Assembly (NCBI GenBank): GCA_009839325.1
Contig: VXPW01000094.1
Coordinates: 1 to 37,637, forward strand
Direction: 5' to 3'
Source: Rhodospirillales bacterium
Lineage (GTDB): Bacteria; Pseudomonadota; Alphaproteobacteria; TMED109
Length of the DNA: 37,637 nt
A model generated the notes under the pieces. The model had not been told where the DNA came from. It did not search any database and worked only from the letters and a program-made list of their open reading frames with translations. The first letter of the stretch is position 1, and each line of letters starts with the position of its first letter. Position numbers and translations under genes: made by a program. Positions 16,515 through 24,555 of this stretch are shown one piece after another.

Positions 16515-16544
16515 AAGGATGATGCACCAAATGTATCATCTTTT
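16515..16544. repeat. Near-palindrome upstream of the acyl carrier protein gene
   Basis: AAGGATGATGCA (16515-16526) pairs with TGTATCATCTTT (16532-16543) around a CCAAA loop. Ten pairs are Watson-Crick and two are G-T. On the plus strand it ends in TTTT, resembling a weak terminator. On the minus strand it lies about 30-60 bases before the ACP start and could be an operator or leader hairpin. Confidence 0.4.
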
Positions 16545-17286
16545 GCCTTCCCGGACGGCGGCCCCGATATTGATAGATAGAGGGGTGCGGAGGGATTGCA
16601 GAGGCCAACCGGCGCAGGCCAGTCGCGCCCGCAAGCCCGATTGACCGTGACGGCAGAATATCGCGGCAGCAAGCGAAGCCAGTTAGTTCCTTGCGCGTTT
16701 GCCCGTTGGGCTGGAGCTTTGGACAGCACACGTCCGTCGGCAGGAAATTCCATCCCATCGCGCGCCCTCCGGACGGATGGCGGCGAAGGCATGCTGATCC
16801 GGAGCCCGCACGATCGGTCCGAGTCGACGGGAACGGGACGTCGACCGGAGAGGAGACCCGGTCAGGCCGCGCCGGGCTCGTGGAAACCGGCTTGCGTGCA
16901 CTCGCGGCCGCGTTGATTGACCCTGTAGATCGTGGGCGAGCCGCAACGGCATCCAGGCCGGGATTAGCGACGACGATTGGCTAGACCGGTGCTCGAGATC
17001 AGAGAGGGCACGGGGCCTCCTGAACCCCCCGCCGGTATCTGCGCAGTCACCAGGACTTCCCTCAGCACCACGATCAGCCGGGTTGCCACTTCCGCGGGAT
17101 CTTGGTGGGCCGTCGACGGCGGACCTGCAGCGAGGTGACGCGAATTCGGCGCCGGCAGGAGGCGGCAACGCGATCCTTTCCGCCAGGTTCCCGGAATCCC
17201 GCACTGGTGCGGGGTTGCTGGCACCCGACGGACAGTACCGGGCCTTCGACGTGCAAGCCGGCGGTACTTACTGATCGTCCCGTCCC
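16545..17286. other. Gene-poor spacer between the ACP gene and prs
   Basis: No frame in this ~740-base stretch gives a recognisable protein. Open frames on both strands are rich in Arg, Pro and Ser, as expected for shadow frames in GC-rich DNA. A short plus-strand frame ending at 17274 (ending in LLAPDGQYRAFDVQAGG) looks slightly more protein-like but starts at a TTG without a ribosome-binding site. Two GTCGAC sites lie 17 bases apart at 16823 and 16840. No tRNA or terminator was found. Confidence 0.5.
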
Positions 17287-17315
17287 TTTACCCCGATGCG
17301 GTGCATGAGTAGATT
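17287..17315 (+). promoter_or_regulatory. Predicted promoter of the prs-rplY-pth-ychF run
   Basis: TTTACC and TAGATT, each matching four of six consensus positions, are spaced by exactly 17 bases. A transcript would begin near 17322, about 50 bases before the preferred prs start. Confidence 0.4.
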
Positions 17316-17371
17316 TTTTGTTGCGCAGGTCGATGACGACGGGCGCGGGTACACCGGGGATGCCGCGGCCC

Positions 17372-18304
17372 ATGCGCCTACTGGCTGGAAACAGCAATGA
17401 GCAATTCGCTAGCGCGGTTGCCGATGAGCTGGGCCTTAGGCTGACAGCTGCCGATGTTCGGCGATTTTCGGACGGCGAGGTGTTCGTCGAGGTGCGCGAA
17501 AACGTCCGGGGCCAAGACGTGTTCGTCCTGCAATCCACATCTCCTCCCGCTAACGATCACATCATGGAGCTGCTGGTCTGCATCGACGCCTTGCGGCGCG
17601 CCTCTGCGGCCAGCGTTACGGCGGTCATCCCTTACTTCGGTTATGCGCGCCAGGACCGAAAAGCGGCGCCCCGTGCGCCGATCTCGGCCAAGCTCGTCGC
17701 GAACCTGATCACGACAGCCGGCGCCAGTCGCGTGCTGACGATAGATCTGCACGCAAACCAGATCCAAGGATTCTTCGATATCCCTGTCGACAACCTGTAC
17801 GCCGCGCCGGTAATCGCTGCCGACATCCGGGAGCGCTTCCAGAACGATTCCTATGTACTGGTTTCGCCCGACGTCGGCGGCGTCGCGCGAGCGAGGTATC
17901 TGGCCGCCCGTGTGGACAGCAGCCTGGCTATCGTCGACAAGCGGCGTGATCGCGAGAACGTCTCCGAAGTCGTCAACATCATCGGAGAGGTCCGCGGGCG
18001 GGTTTGCATCATCGTGGACGACATCGTCGACACCGCGGGAACTCTTTGTAACGCGGCGCAGGCTTTGACGACGGCCGGAGCCAGCCGCGTTGCGTGCTAT
18101 GCGACCCACGGCGTGCTGTCAGGCCCGGCAGTTGAGCGGATCGACGGTTCCACGCTGGACATGCTGCTGGTGACGGACAGCATCGCTGCGCGTGACGAGG
18201 TTGCAAAATCGCCGAAAATCCAGACACTCTCGGTCGTCCCGCTGGTCGCCGAGGCGATCCGGCGGATCAGCGATCATCGCTCAGTATCCAACCTCTTCGA
18301 CTGA
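17372..18304 (+). CDS. prs: Ribose-phosphate pyrophosphokinase
   Basis: The enzyme makes phosphoribosyl pyrophosphate from ribose-5-phosphate and ATP, for nucleotide, histidine and tryptophan synthesis. From ATG 17372 the product is 310 residues, the usual length, and begins [13 protein letters not shown] like its homologues. Visible signatures are [16 protein letters not shown] (about 32-47), the [11 protein letters not shown] flexible loop (88-97), [12 protein letters not shown] (125-136) and the PRPP-binding loop [10 protein letters not shown] (215-224). ATGs at 17333 and 17360 are in frame and would add 13 or 4 residues; the homologous start favours 17372. It heads a plus-strand run with rplY, pth and ychF. 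Confidence 0.93.
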   Translation: MRLLAGNSNEQFASAVADELGLRLTAADVRRFSDGEVFVEVRENVRGQDVFVLQSTSPPANDHIMELLVCIDALRRASAASVTAVIPYFGYARQDRKAAPRAPISAKLVANLITTAGASRVLTIDLHANQIQGFFDIPVDNLYAAPVIAADIRERFQNDSYVLVSPDVGGVARARYLAARVDSSLAIVDKRRDRENVSEVVNIIGEVRGRVCIIVDDIVDTAGTLCNAAQALTTAGASRVACYATHGVLSGPAVERIDGSTLDMLLVTDSIAARDEVAKSPKIQTLSVVPLVAEAIRRISDHRSVSNLFD

Positions 18305-18334
18305 GGCGGGCACCGTTCGCCCCGGGACGGATCT

Positions 18335-19006
18335 ATGGAAAACACGTCGATCATCAAAGCCGAGGTGCGCACACCTCGCGGCAAGGGAGGGGCGCGGGAG
18401 CTCCGCCGAAAGGGCCGGCTGCCGGCCATCATTTACGGCAAGGACTTCGAACCCGTCGCCATCGACATCGATCTCGATTTCAGCCGTCGCGAAATCCGGC
18501 GACCGGGTTTTCGAACCAGGTTGTACGACATCGATCTGAATCAGGACTCGGCGATCCGGGTGCTGCCGCAGGCCGTCGCCTACCATCCGGTCACGGATGA
18601 TCCGGTCCACATGGATTTCCTGCGCGTCGGACCAGACACCCGAGTCACGGTGGACGTGCCGGTAGCGTTCCTCAATCAGGAAATCTGTCCTGGCCTCAAG
18701 CGCGGCGGTGTACTCAACATCGTCAGACGCACCATCAACGTGAACTGCCCGGCCAACCTGATCCCGGAAGCAATCGAATTCGACGTCGCGGACCTGGAAA
18801 TCGGCGACAGCCTTCATATCAGCCAAACCGAGCTGGATCCCGCCGTGCAGCCCACCATCGGGGATCGGGACTTCACGGTCGCAAGTATCGTCGCACCTTC
18901 CGCGCTGGTCTCTGCCGCAACCGCTGAAGAGGAAGAAGAAGAACTAGAGGAAGAGGAAGAGCTCGAGGAGACTCCTGAAACGGAAGAAGCGCCGACGGAA
19001 GAGTAG
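18335..19006 (+). CDS. rplY: 50S ribosomal protein L25, general stress CTC form
   Basis: L25/CTC binds 5S rRNA in the large subunit. The 223-residue product has an N-terminal L25 domain (about 5-95, with KGGARELRRKGRLPAIIYG) and a C-terminal TL5/CTC beta domain (about 100-190). It ends in an extreme acidic tail of about 30 residues made almost only of Glu, Thr and Leu. Acidic tails are common in long-form L25, though this one is long and uninterrupted. It follows prs after 30 bases and precedes pth after 24, the usual order in alphaproteobacteria. Confidence 0.93.
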   Translation: MENTSIIKAEVRTPRGKGGARELRRKGRLPAIIYGKDFEPVAIDIDLDFSRREIRRPGFRTRLYDIDLNQDSAIRVLPQAVAYHPVTDDPVHMDFLRVGPDTRVTVDVPVAFLNQEICPGLKRGGVLNIVRRTINVNCPANLIPEAIEFDVADLEIGDSLHISQTELDPAVQPTIGDRDFTVASIVAPSALVSAATAEEEEEELEEEEELEETPETEEAPTEE

Positions 19007-19030
19007 CCGCCCGGTCGCGAGGCCGATCGC

Positions 19031-19621
19031 GTGGACCAGGTTCTCGTCGGGCTCGGCAACCCGGGAGCAGCGCACGCACGCCAGCGACACAACGCCGGGT
19101 TCATGGCGCTTTCCTCGATCGCCGCCGAACACCGTTTCGGGCGTACGAGACAGCGATTCCGCGGCGCCATCCGATCTGGCCGGATTGACGGCGTCTCCGT
19201 GTTGGCGCTGTGTCCCCTTACCTGGATGAACCGCTCGGGCGACTCAGTGAGTTTGGCCTGCCGGTTCTACAAGGTACCCCCGGCGCGGGTAACGGTGTTC
19301 TACGACGACCTTGACCTCGCGGCAGGAAAAGTTCGGGTTCGCCGCGGTGGCGGCAGTGGCGGCCACCGGGGCATCGACAGCATCGACCGCTGTCTCGGAC
19401 GCGACTATCGAAGGGTCCGGATCGGGATCGGCCGTCCCCCCCACGGCGATGCGGCCGAGCGGTATGTCCTCAGGGATTTTGGTCGGGCCGAACTCGAATG
19501 GCTGCAACCGCTGCTGGCCGCGATGGCAGCATCAGCACCGCTGCTGGTCAGCGGCGAGGACGATCGATTCATGAATCGTGTGGTGCTGGATGCACCGCCG
19601 CCCTCGGCGGGGGGAGACTGA
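19031..19621 (+). CDS. pth: Peptidyl-tRNA hydrolase
   Basis: Pth recycles tRNA from prematurely released peptidyl-tRNA. The 196-residue product begins at GTG 19031, with GAGG about nine bases upstream. It shows Asn10 in GLGNPG, catalytic His20 in QRHNAGF, Asn67 in TWMNRSG and Asp92/93 in FYDDLDL. The usual GGHNG stretch reads GGHRG here, so the asparagine that contacts substrate (Asn114 in E. coli) is Arg; I believe this variant also occurs in other lineages, but it is a visible deviation. The gene is 10 bases from ychF. Confidence 0.92.
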   Translation: MDQVLVGLGNPGAAHARQRHNAGFMALSSIAAEHRFGRTRQRFRGAIRSGRIDGVSVLALCPLTWMNRSGDSVSLACRFYKVPPARVTVFYDDLDLAAGKVRVRRGGGSGGHRGIDSIDRCLGRDYRRVRIGIGRPPHGDAAERYVLRDFGRAELEWLQPLLAAMAASAPLLVSGEDDRFMNRVVLDAPPPSAGGD

Positions 19622-19631
19622 GGCACCCGCC

Positions 19632-20729
19632 ATGGGATTCCGCTGCGGCATTGTGGGGCTGCCCAATGTCGGGAAGTCCACCCTGTTCAATGCTTTAAGC
19701 GGAGCGGCTGCCGCGGACGCGGCCAACTACCCGTTCTGCACCATCGAACCAAATGTCGGTCGCGTACCGGTTCCGGATCCACGCCTTGATCGACTGGCTG
19801 ACATTTCCGGGTCCGCTGTCCGTACCCCCGCGGTGATCGACTTCGTGGACATCGCCGGCTTGGTGAAAGGCGCCAGCCAAGGCGAGGGCCTCGGCAACCA
19901 ATTTCTTGCGCGCATCCGGGAAGTCGATGCGATCGTCCACGTGCTGCGTTGCTTCGACGACGATCGCGTCACTCACGTGACAGGACGACCGGACCCCGTG
20001 GCGGACGCGGAAGTCGTGGAAACGGAACTCCTGCTTGCCGATCTTGGAACGCTGGAGAGGGCCCGAGATCGCTTGATCAAATCAGCCCGGAGCGGCGATC
20101 GAAGCAGCCGTCAGCGGCTCGAGATCGTGGAACGCGGCATCCAGCAGCTGGGACACGGTCAGCCGGCACGAGAACTGGCCGACGAGAGCAATGCGGCATT
20201 GTTTCGGGAGCTGGGCCTGCTGACGAACAAGCCAGTGCTGTTCGTCGCCAACGTCGCCGAGTCAGATGTTCACCGCGGCAACGTGCTGACGCAGGCTGCG
20301 GCAGCTCACGCCGCCACGCACGATGCGGACTTGCTGCTGGTGTCGGCGCAACTGGAAGCCGAGCTCATCGAGCTCGAAGCTGCGGAAGACCGCAATGCAT
20401 TCCTTGCGAGCGTTGGGCTCTCGGAGTCGGGGCTCCTCCGGGTGGCGCGCGCCGGCTACGCGCTACTGGGATTGATCACGTTCTTCACTGCCAACCCGAA
20501 AGAGACGCGTGCCTGGACGATCAGCGCCGGGACTGTGGCGGCGAGCGCGGCTGGCGTGGTCCACAGTGATTTCGAGCGCGGGTTTATCGCCGCAGAGACT
20601 GCGGCCCTTGAGACATTTGTGGAAGCGGGTGGCGAACAAGGGGCCCGCGCATCTGGCCAGCTCCGCAGCGAGGGCCGCGACTACGTTGTCCGTGATGGCG
20701 ACGTCATCCTGTTTCGCTTCAATGTCTAG
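19632..20729 (+). CDS. ychF: Redox-regulated ATPase/GTPase YchF (OLA1 family)
   Basis: YchF is a conserved P-loop ATPase associated with ribosomes and stress responses. The 365-residue product has the G1 loop GLPNVGKST (9-17), FVDIAGLVKGASQGEGLGNQFL with the G3 DxxG, the altered G4 region VANVAE typical of YchF (explaining ATP rather than GTP preference), a coiled-coil insert (about 130-200) and a C-terminal TGS domain ending in DVILFRFNV. ATG 19632 directly precedes the P-loop; upstream codons overlap pth. Gene order pth-ychF is the common one. Confidence 0.94.
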   Translation: MGFRCGIVGLPNVGKSTLFNALSGAAAADAANYPFCTIEPNVGRVPVPDPRLDRLADISGSAVRTPAVIDFVDIAGLVKGASQGEGLGNQFLARIREVDAIVHVLRCFDDDRVTHVTGRPDPVADAEVVETELLLADLGTLERARDRLIKSARSGDRSSRQRLEIVERGIQQLGHGQPARELADESNAALFRELGLLTNKPVLFVANVAESDVHRGNVLTQAAAAHAATHDADLLLVSAQLEAELIELEAAEDRNAFLASVGLSESGLLRVARAGYALLGLITFFTANPKETRAWTISAGTVAASAAGVVHSDFERGFIAAETAALETFVEAGGEQGARASGQLRSEGRDYVVRDGDVILFRFNV

Positions 20730-20794
20730 CGAAACTCATTCAATTGCGATGCGCCGCCAAGCGAACGGCACGCAGCCCCTACCCCGTGACGGAG

Positions 20795-21412
20795 CTACGA
20801 AAGTGGTTCCAGCTCTTCGGCCTGCAGTTCGTCGTCGGAAACGGGTCGAAGCAGATCCTGCAATTCTTCCCTAGGTGTCTCAGGATCCAGCCAGGTATCA
20901 AAATCGGCCCGCGTGACGATCGCCGGCATGCGGTCGTGCACGCGGCCCACGAGGTCGTTCGACGCCGTAGTCACGATCACACAGCCGGTAGCCGGGCCAC
21001 CCTCGGTGGCCGAGCGCAGCGGCTGGTAAATCCCGGCAAACGCCAGGTAACCCTCGTCAGCGGCCCTGAATTTCCACGCGATCTGGGCGCCTTCTTCCGG
21101 CATTCCCCACTCATAGAACGCGTCTGCCGCAATCAGGCAGCGGCGGCGCTGGAAGGATTCCCTGAACGACGGGTTCCGGGCCACGTTCTCGGCCCGGGCG
21201 TTCACGACCAATCCAGAGGAATCGGAACGTTCCGACGAAAGGCCCCAGAACAGTATCGCCGCGCGAATCTGGCCCTCGGCACTTCGTCCGCCGGCAAGCA
21301 CCTCCGTACCCGGGGCAATATGGGCGTTCGGTTCAGGCACCGACCCGTTCGGGTCCCCGAACAGGTCACGCCGGGCGGCAGCAGGATCGGTCAGGCTGTA
21401 TCGGCCACACAT
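20795..21412 (-). CDS. SOS-response-associated peptidase family protein (SRAP, YedK/HMCES type)
   Basis: SRAP proteins protect abasic sites in single-stranded DNA by a covalent bond through an N-terminal cysteine exposed after Met removal. From ATG 21412 the 205-residue product begins MCGRYSLTD, giving the required Cys2. The other active-site residues are visible: Asn in LVVNARAE (about 70), Glu in DAFYEWG (about 103) and His in VHDRMPAIV (about 156). An in-frame ATG at 21424 is preceded by a better Shine-Dalgarno sequence but would bury the cysteine. A promoter-like pair upstream would instead give a leaderless transcript beginning at about 21412, which fits. It is convergent with ychF. Confidence 0.9.
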   Translation of the reverse strand: MCGRYSLTDPAAARRDLFGDPNGSVPEPNAHIAPGTEVLAGGRSAEGQIRAAILFWGLSSERSDSSGLVVNARAENVARNPSFRESFQRRRCLIAADAFYEWGMPEEGAQIAWKFRAADEGYLAFAGIYQPLRSATEGGPATGCVIVTTASNDLVGRVHDRMPAIVTRADFDTWLDPETPREELQDLLRPVSDDELQAEELEPLS

Positions 21413-21419
21413 GGCATTA

Positions 21420-21448
21420 GACATAATTGAACTCCGCAGATGGGTCAA
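21420..21448 (-). promoter_or_regulatory. Promoter-like pair giving a leaderless SRAP transcript
   Basis: On the minus strand TTGACC (21448-21443) and TATGTC (21425-21420) are 17 bases apart; the -35 is strong and the -10 weak. The predicted start of transcription is at or within a few bases of ATG 21412. I saw no LexA-type box. The remaining bases up to the monooxygenase stop at 21629 hold no gene. Confidence 0.35.
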
Positions 21449-21628
21449 CGAAATCGGTGCGGCCCACGACGCTGGGACGGGTGTGGACAGCGGGGGTGCC
21501 GGTTGGCGTGTCCTAGCGGCACCTAGCGCCCGTCTGCCTGTTGCCGCTGGCCATCCTCGTACGCTGCTATCGGGATAAACATACCGCGACTGAGAATTCG
21601 TCCGATCGTGGACGCTTGACGGCTTACG

Positions 21629-23323
21629 TCAATTCAATGTCACCTCTGTCCACCTTGTCATCCACGGCAAAGCGCGTGGCGGCGCTACCGGCGCTCCGCC
21701 CTCAATCGCGAAACCGGCGTAGCCAGACTCGGCTTCCGCATTGCATCGGTCAAGGTACGCCGGGAATCCGCCGATGTACGGCATGAACACGCGGGGACGG
21801 CCGGGAATGTTCGCGCCGATGTACCAGGAACTGCACGTTGACCGCAGGGACTCGCTGGCAACGTCGTTGACGTGGCCCACCCAGTCATCCTCGTTGGCCG
21901 CCATGGGCTCGATGGTCCGAGCGCCGGCCTCTTCCATTCGAAGCAGGCAGTGCGTGATCCAGTCCACATGCTGCTCAATCGCCGGCATCATGTTGGCCAA
22001 GACCGACGGGCTTCCCGGCCCCGTAACCGTGAAGAAGTTCGGGAAGCCGGTGGACGTCAGGCCAAGGTACGTTCTGGGACCCGCCTTCCACTTCTCCTTC
22101 AATGTCATGCCGTTCCGGCCGGTGATACGTATGCGGTCGAGCGATCCAGTCATCGCCGCAAATCCGGTGGCGCACACGATGGCATCGAAGTCGTAGTGCC
22201 GGTCCGCGACCGCCAGGCCGGTTTCGGTGAAACGCCGGATCGGTGTCTCGGAAACGTCGACCAGGCTCACGTGCGGCAAATTGAAGGTCTCGTAGTAGCC
22301 GGTATCGACGCACAGTCGCTTGCAGCCGAACACGTTGCTGGGTGACAGCAGCCGGGCAACCGCCGGGTCCCTGACCACCGAACGGATCTTGCCGCGAACG
22401 AATTCGGCGGCGCTATCGTTCGAGGCCTGGTTGAGCAGAAGGTCCGAGAACGCTCCCAGAAATCCCAGTCCGCCGCGACGCCAGTAGTCCTCGTAGTGCC
22501 GTTCGCGGGCCCCAGGCGGGACCTCTAGAGCCGAACGTTTGTCATATTGAAACAGGAAAGCCGGCATGCGTGTGCGGGCCAGGGCACGGAAATCGGGATA
22601 GCTTGCCTTGACCCTGCGCTCATAGTCTCGGTTCATCGGCGTGTTTCGTGCCGGCACCGCGTAGTTTGGCGTGCGCTGAAAGACGACTACCGACCTGGCG
22701 TCCCGGGCAATGACCGGAATGGACTGGATGGCGGAAGAGCCCGTCCCGATCACACCTACGCGGAGACCGCAAAAATCAAAGCCCTGATGCGGCCATTGCC
22801 CGGTGTGCAGGATCGGCACCTGGCAATCGTCCATCCCTTCGAAGGCCGGCAGGTTGGCGGCGGAGAGACAACCCACCGCCGAAACGAGAAACCGCCCGGT
22901 TACGCGGTCTCCACGGTCAGTTTCTACCGTCCATCGATGCGCTCGCTCGTCAAAACTCGCCGTCGTCACACGGGTTCCGAACCGGATATCCCTCCGCAGA
23001 TCGAAGCGATCCGCGACATGCCGGGCATACTCCAGAATCTCGGGCTGAGAGGCATACTTTTCCGACCAGCTCCAGTCCTGCTCCAGTTCCTCCGAAAACG
23101 AGTACGAGTACTGCATGCTCTCCACATCGCATCGCGCGCCGGGGTAGCGGTTCCAGTACCACGTGCCGCCCACATCGTCCGCGGTCTCATAGGCTCGTGC
23201 CGACATTCCGATGCCGCGCAAGCGATGCAGCATGTACATGCCGCCGAAGCCGCCGCCGATCACGATCACGTCGAACCCGACGTCTGTCTCCGGTTGACGA
23301 TCGTTGTCTGCCCGCCAACTCAT
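21629..23323 (-). CDS. Flavin-containing Baeyer-Villiger-type monooxygenase
   Basis: The 564-residue product fits FAD/NADPH-dependent monooxygenases of the cyclohexanone-monooxygenase group, which insert oxygen next to a ketone or oxidise heteroatoms. It has the FAD Rossmann motif GGGFGG (23-28), [19 protein letters not shown] (about 45-63), a fingerprint-like FEG...HTGQWP (about 160-180), the NADPH motif GTGSSA (193-198) and a C-terminal ATGFAAMTG stretch. The family fingerprint is not perfect, so the reaction class is uncertain. The start ATG overlaps the dapE stop (ATGA). A longer frame to 23347 exists but lies inside dapE. The substrate is unknown; coupling to dapE and ptrB gives no metabolic hint. 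Confidence 0.87.
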   Translation of the reverse strand: MSWRADNDRQPETDVGFDVIVIGGGFGGMYMLHRLRGIGMSARAYETADDVGGTWYWNRYPGARCDVESMQYSYSFSEELEQDWSWSEKYASQPEILEYARHVADRFDLRRDIRFGTRVTTASFDERAHRWTVETDRGDRVTGRFLVSAVGCLSAANLPAFEGMDDCQVPILHTGQWPHQGFDFCGLRVGVIGTGSSAIQSIPVIARDARSVVVFQRTPNYAVPARNTPMNRDYERRVKASYPDFRALARTRMPAFLFQYDKRSALEVPPGARERHYEDYWRRGGLGFLGAFSDLLLNQASNDSAAEFVRGKIRSVVRDPAVARLLSPSNVFGCKRLCVDTGYYETFNLPHVSLVDVSETPIRRFTETGLAVADRHYDFDAIVCATGFAAMTGSLDRIRITGRNGMTLKEKWKAGPRTYLGLTSTGFPNFFTVTGPGSPSVLANMMPAIEQHVDWITHCLLRMEEAGARTIEPMAANEDDWVGHVNDVASESLRSTCSSWYIGANIPGRPRVFMPYIGGFPAYLDRCNAEAESGYAGFAIEGGAPVAPPRALPWMTRWTEVTLN

Positions 23324-24555
23324 GTCGCGTTCGACGCCTGGCCGCACGACCTGCTCACGACGCCTCCCTCGGTTTCGAAGAAAAGCCCGAGAACCCGTTC
23401 GTACACGTCGGCAAGTGCCCGCAAATCCTCGATCAGAATGTGCTCATTCACCTGGTGCATCGTCTTCCCAACTCCGCCGAACTCCACCACCGGGCAGACC
23501 GACTGAATGAAGCGAGCGTCGGACGTGCCGCCGCTCGTCGATGCCTCCGGCTGCCGCCCCGTCACGTCGGCCACAGCTTGCGAGACCACGTCCGTCAATC
23601 GGCCGGGCTCGGTAAGGAATGCCGGCCCGCTCCACTCCAGTTCCAATCTGTAGGTGCCGGCCGCCGCGAGATCCAGCCGCTCACGCAACCAACGTTCCAA
23701 CGACGCGGGTGAGTGTGCCGGGCTGTACCGAACGTTAAAGCACGCTTTGGCACTTCCTGGTATGACATTGGTGACGGAGTTCCCGACATCCACGGACGTA
23801 ACTTCCAGGTTGGAGGGCTGAAAATGATCGGTCCCGTCGTCCGGCGCCTCGGCCAGGAGGGACGCAAGCAATGCAATCAGCCGGGGGATCGGATTATCGG
23901 CGAGGTCCGGATACGCAACGTGCCCTTGCGTGCCTTCAACCACCAACGTGGCGTTGACGCTGCCTCGACGACCAATTTTCATCATGTCGCCCAGCCGCTG
24001 CGGGTTGGTCGGTTCGCCCACGAGACACGCATCGATGTGCTCATCGTGCCGTTGCATCCAGTCCAGGACCCGAACTGTGCCGTTTCGTGCGTCTTTTTCT
24101 TCGTCGCCTGTGATCAAAAGGCTGATTGAGCCGTACGGATGCGAGCCGTGCAGGAACCTCGAGCACGCCGCAACGAATGCGGCGATGCTTCCCTTCATGT
24201 CCGAGGCACCGCGCCCGTGCAGGATCCCGTTCCGGGTGATTCCTGCGAATGGATCGTTGTCCCACGATTCAATGGCCCCAGGCGGCACGACATCCGTATG
24301 GCCGGCGAAGCAGAAATTGGGTCGGTCGGCGCCGATGCGGGCGTACAGGTTCTCGACCAGCGCATCAGGACCCTGGCCGTCGGGATCCCCGAAGGAAAGC
24401 CGCTTGCACGAGAACCCGAGACCCGTCAGCGATTCCTCAAGAACGCCGAGGGCGCCGGCGTCGGCCGGCGTGACGCTGGGGCAGCGGATCAGCGCCTGGG
24501 CGAGTTGCAGCGGATCGGCCAGACGGCCGTATGGATTTGAGGCCTCGGCGTTCAT
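23320..24555 (-). CDS. dapE: Succinyl-diaminopimelate desuccinylase
   Basis: DapE hydrolyses N-succinyl-L,L-diaminopimelate in lysine and cell-wall precursor synthesis. The 411-residue M20 metallopeptidase has zinc-site residues in [11 protein letters not shown] (His86), [10 protein letters not shown] (Asp119), TGDEEKDA (Glu152/153), GEPTN and a C-terminal MHQVNEH (metal-binding His). The dimerisation lid lies between. The product is about 35 residues longer than E. coli DapE, mostly in the N-terminal third and at the C-terminal tail. Both ends overlap neighbours by four bases (ptrB upstream, monooxygenase downstream), so all three are translationally coupled. Confidence 0.93.
   Translation of the reverse strand: MNAEASNPYGRLADPLQLAQALIRCPSVTPADAGALGVLEESLTGLGFSCKRLSFGDPDGQGPDALVENLYARIGADRPNFCFAGHTDVVPPGAIESWDNDPFAGITRNGILHGRGASDMKGSIAAFVAACSRFLHGSHPYGSISLLITGDEEKDARNGTVRVLDWMQRHDEHIDACLVGEPTNPQRLGDMMKIGRRGSVNATLVVEGTQGHVAYPDLADNPIPRLIALLASLLAEAPDDGTDHFQPSNLEVTSVDVGNSVTNVIPGSAKACFNVRYSPAHSPASLERWLRERLDLAAAGTYRLELEWSGPAFLTEPGRLTDVVSQAVADVTGRQPEASTSGGTSDARFIQSVCPVVEFGGVGKTMHQVNEHILIEDLRALADVYERVLGLFFETEGGVVSRSCGQASNAT

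Noticed and set aside
16683-17204. A 173-codon minus-strand frame in the spacer before prs
   Set aside because: The translation is dominated by Arg, Ser and Pro with no helix- or strand-like pattern, no ribosome-binding site and no motif.
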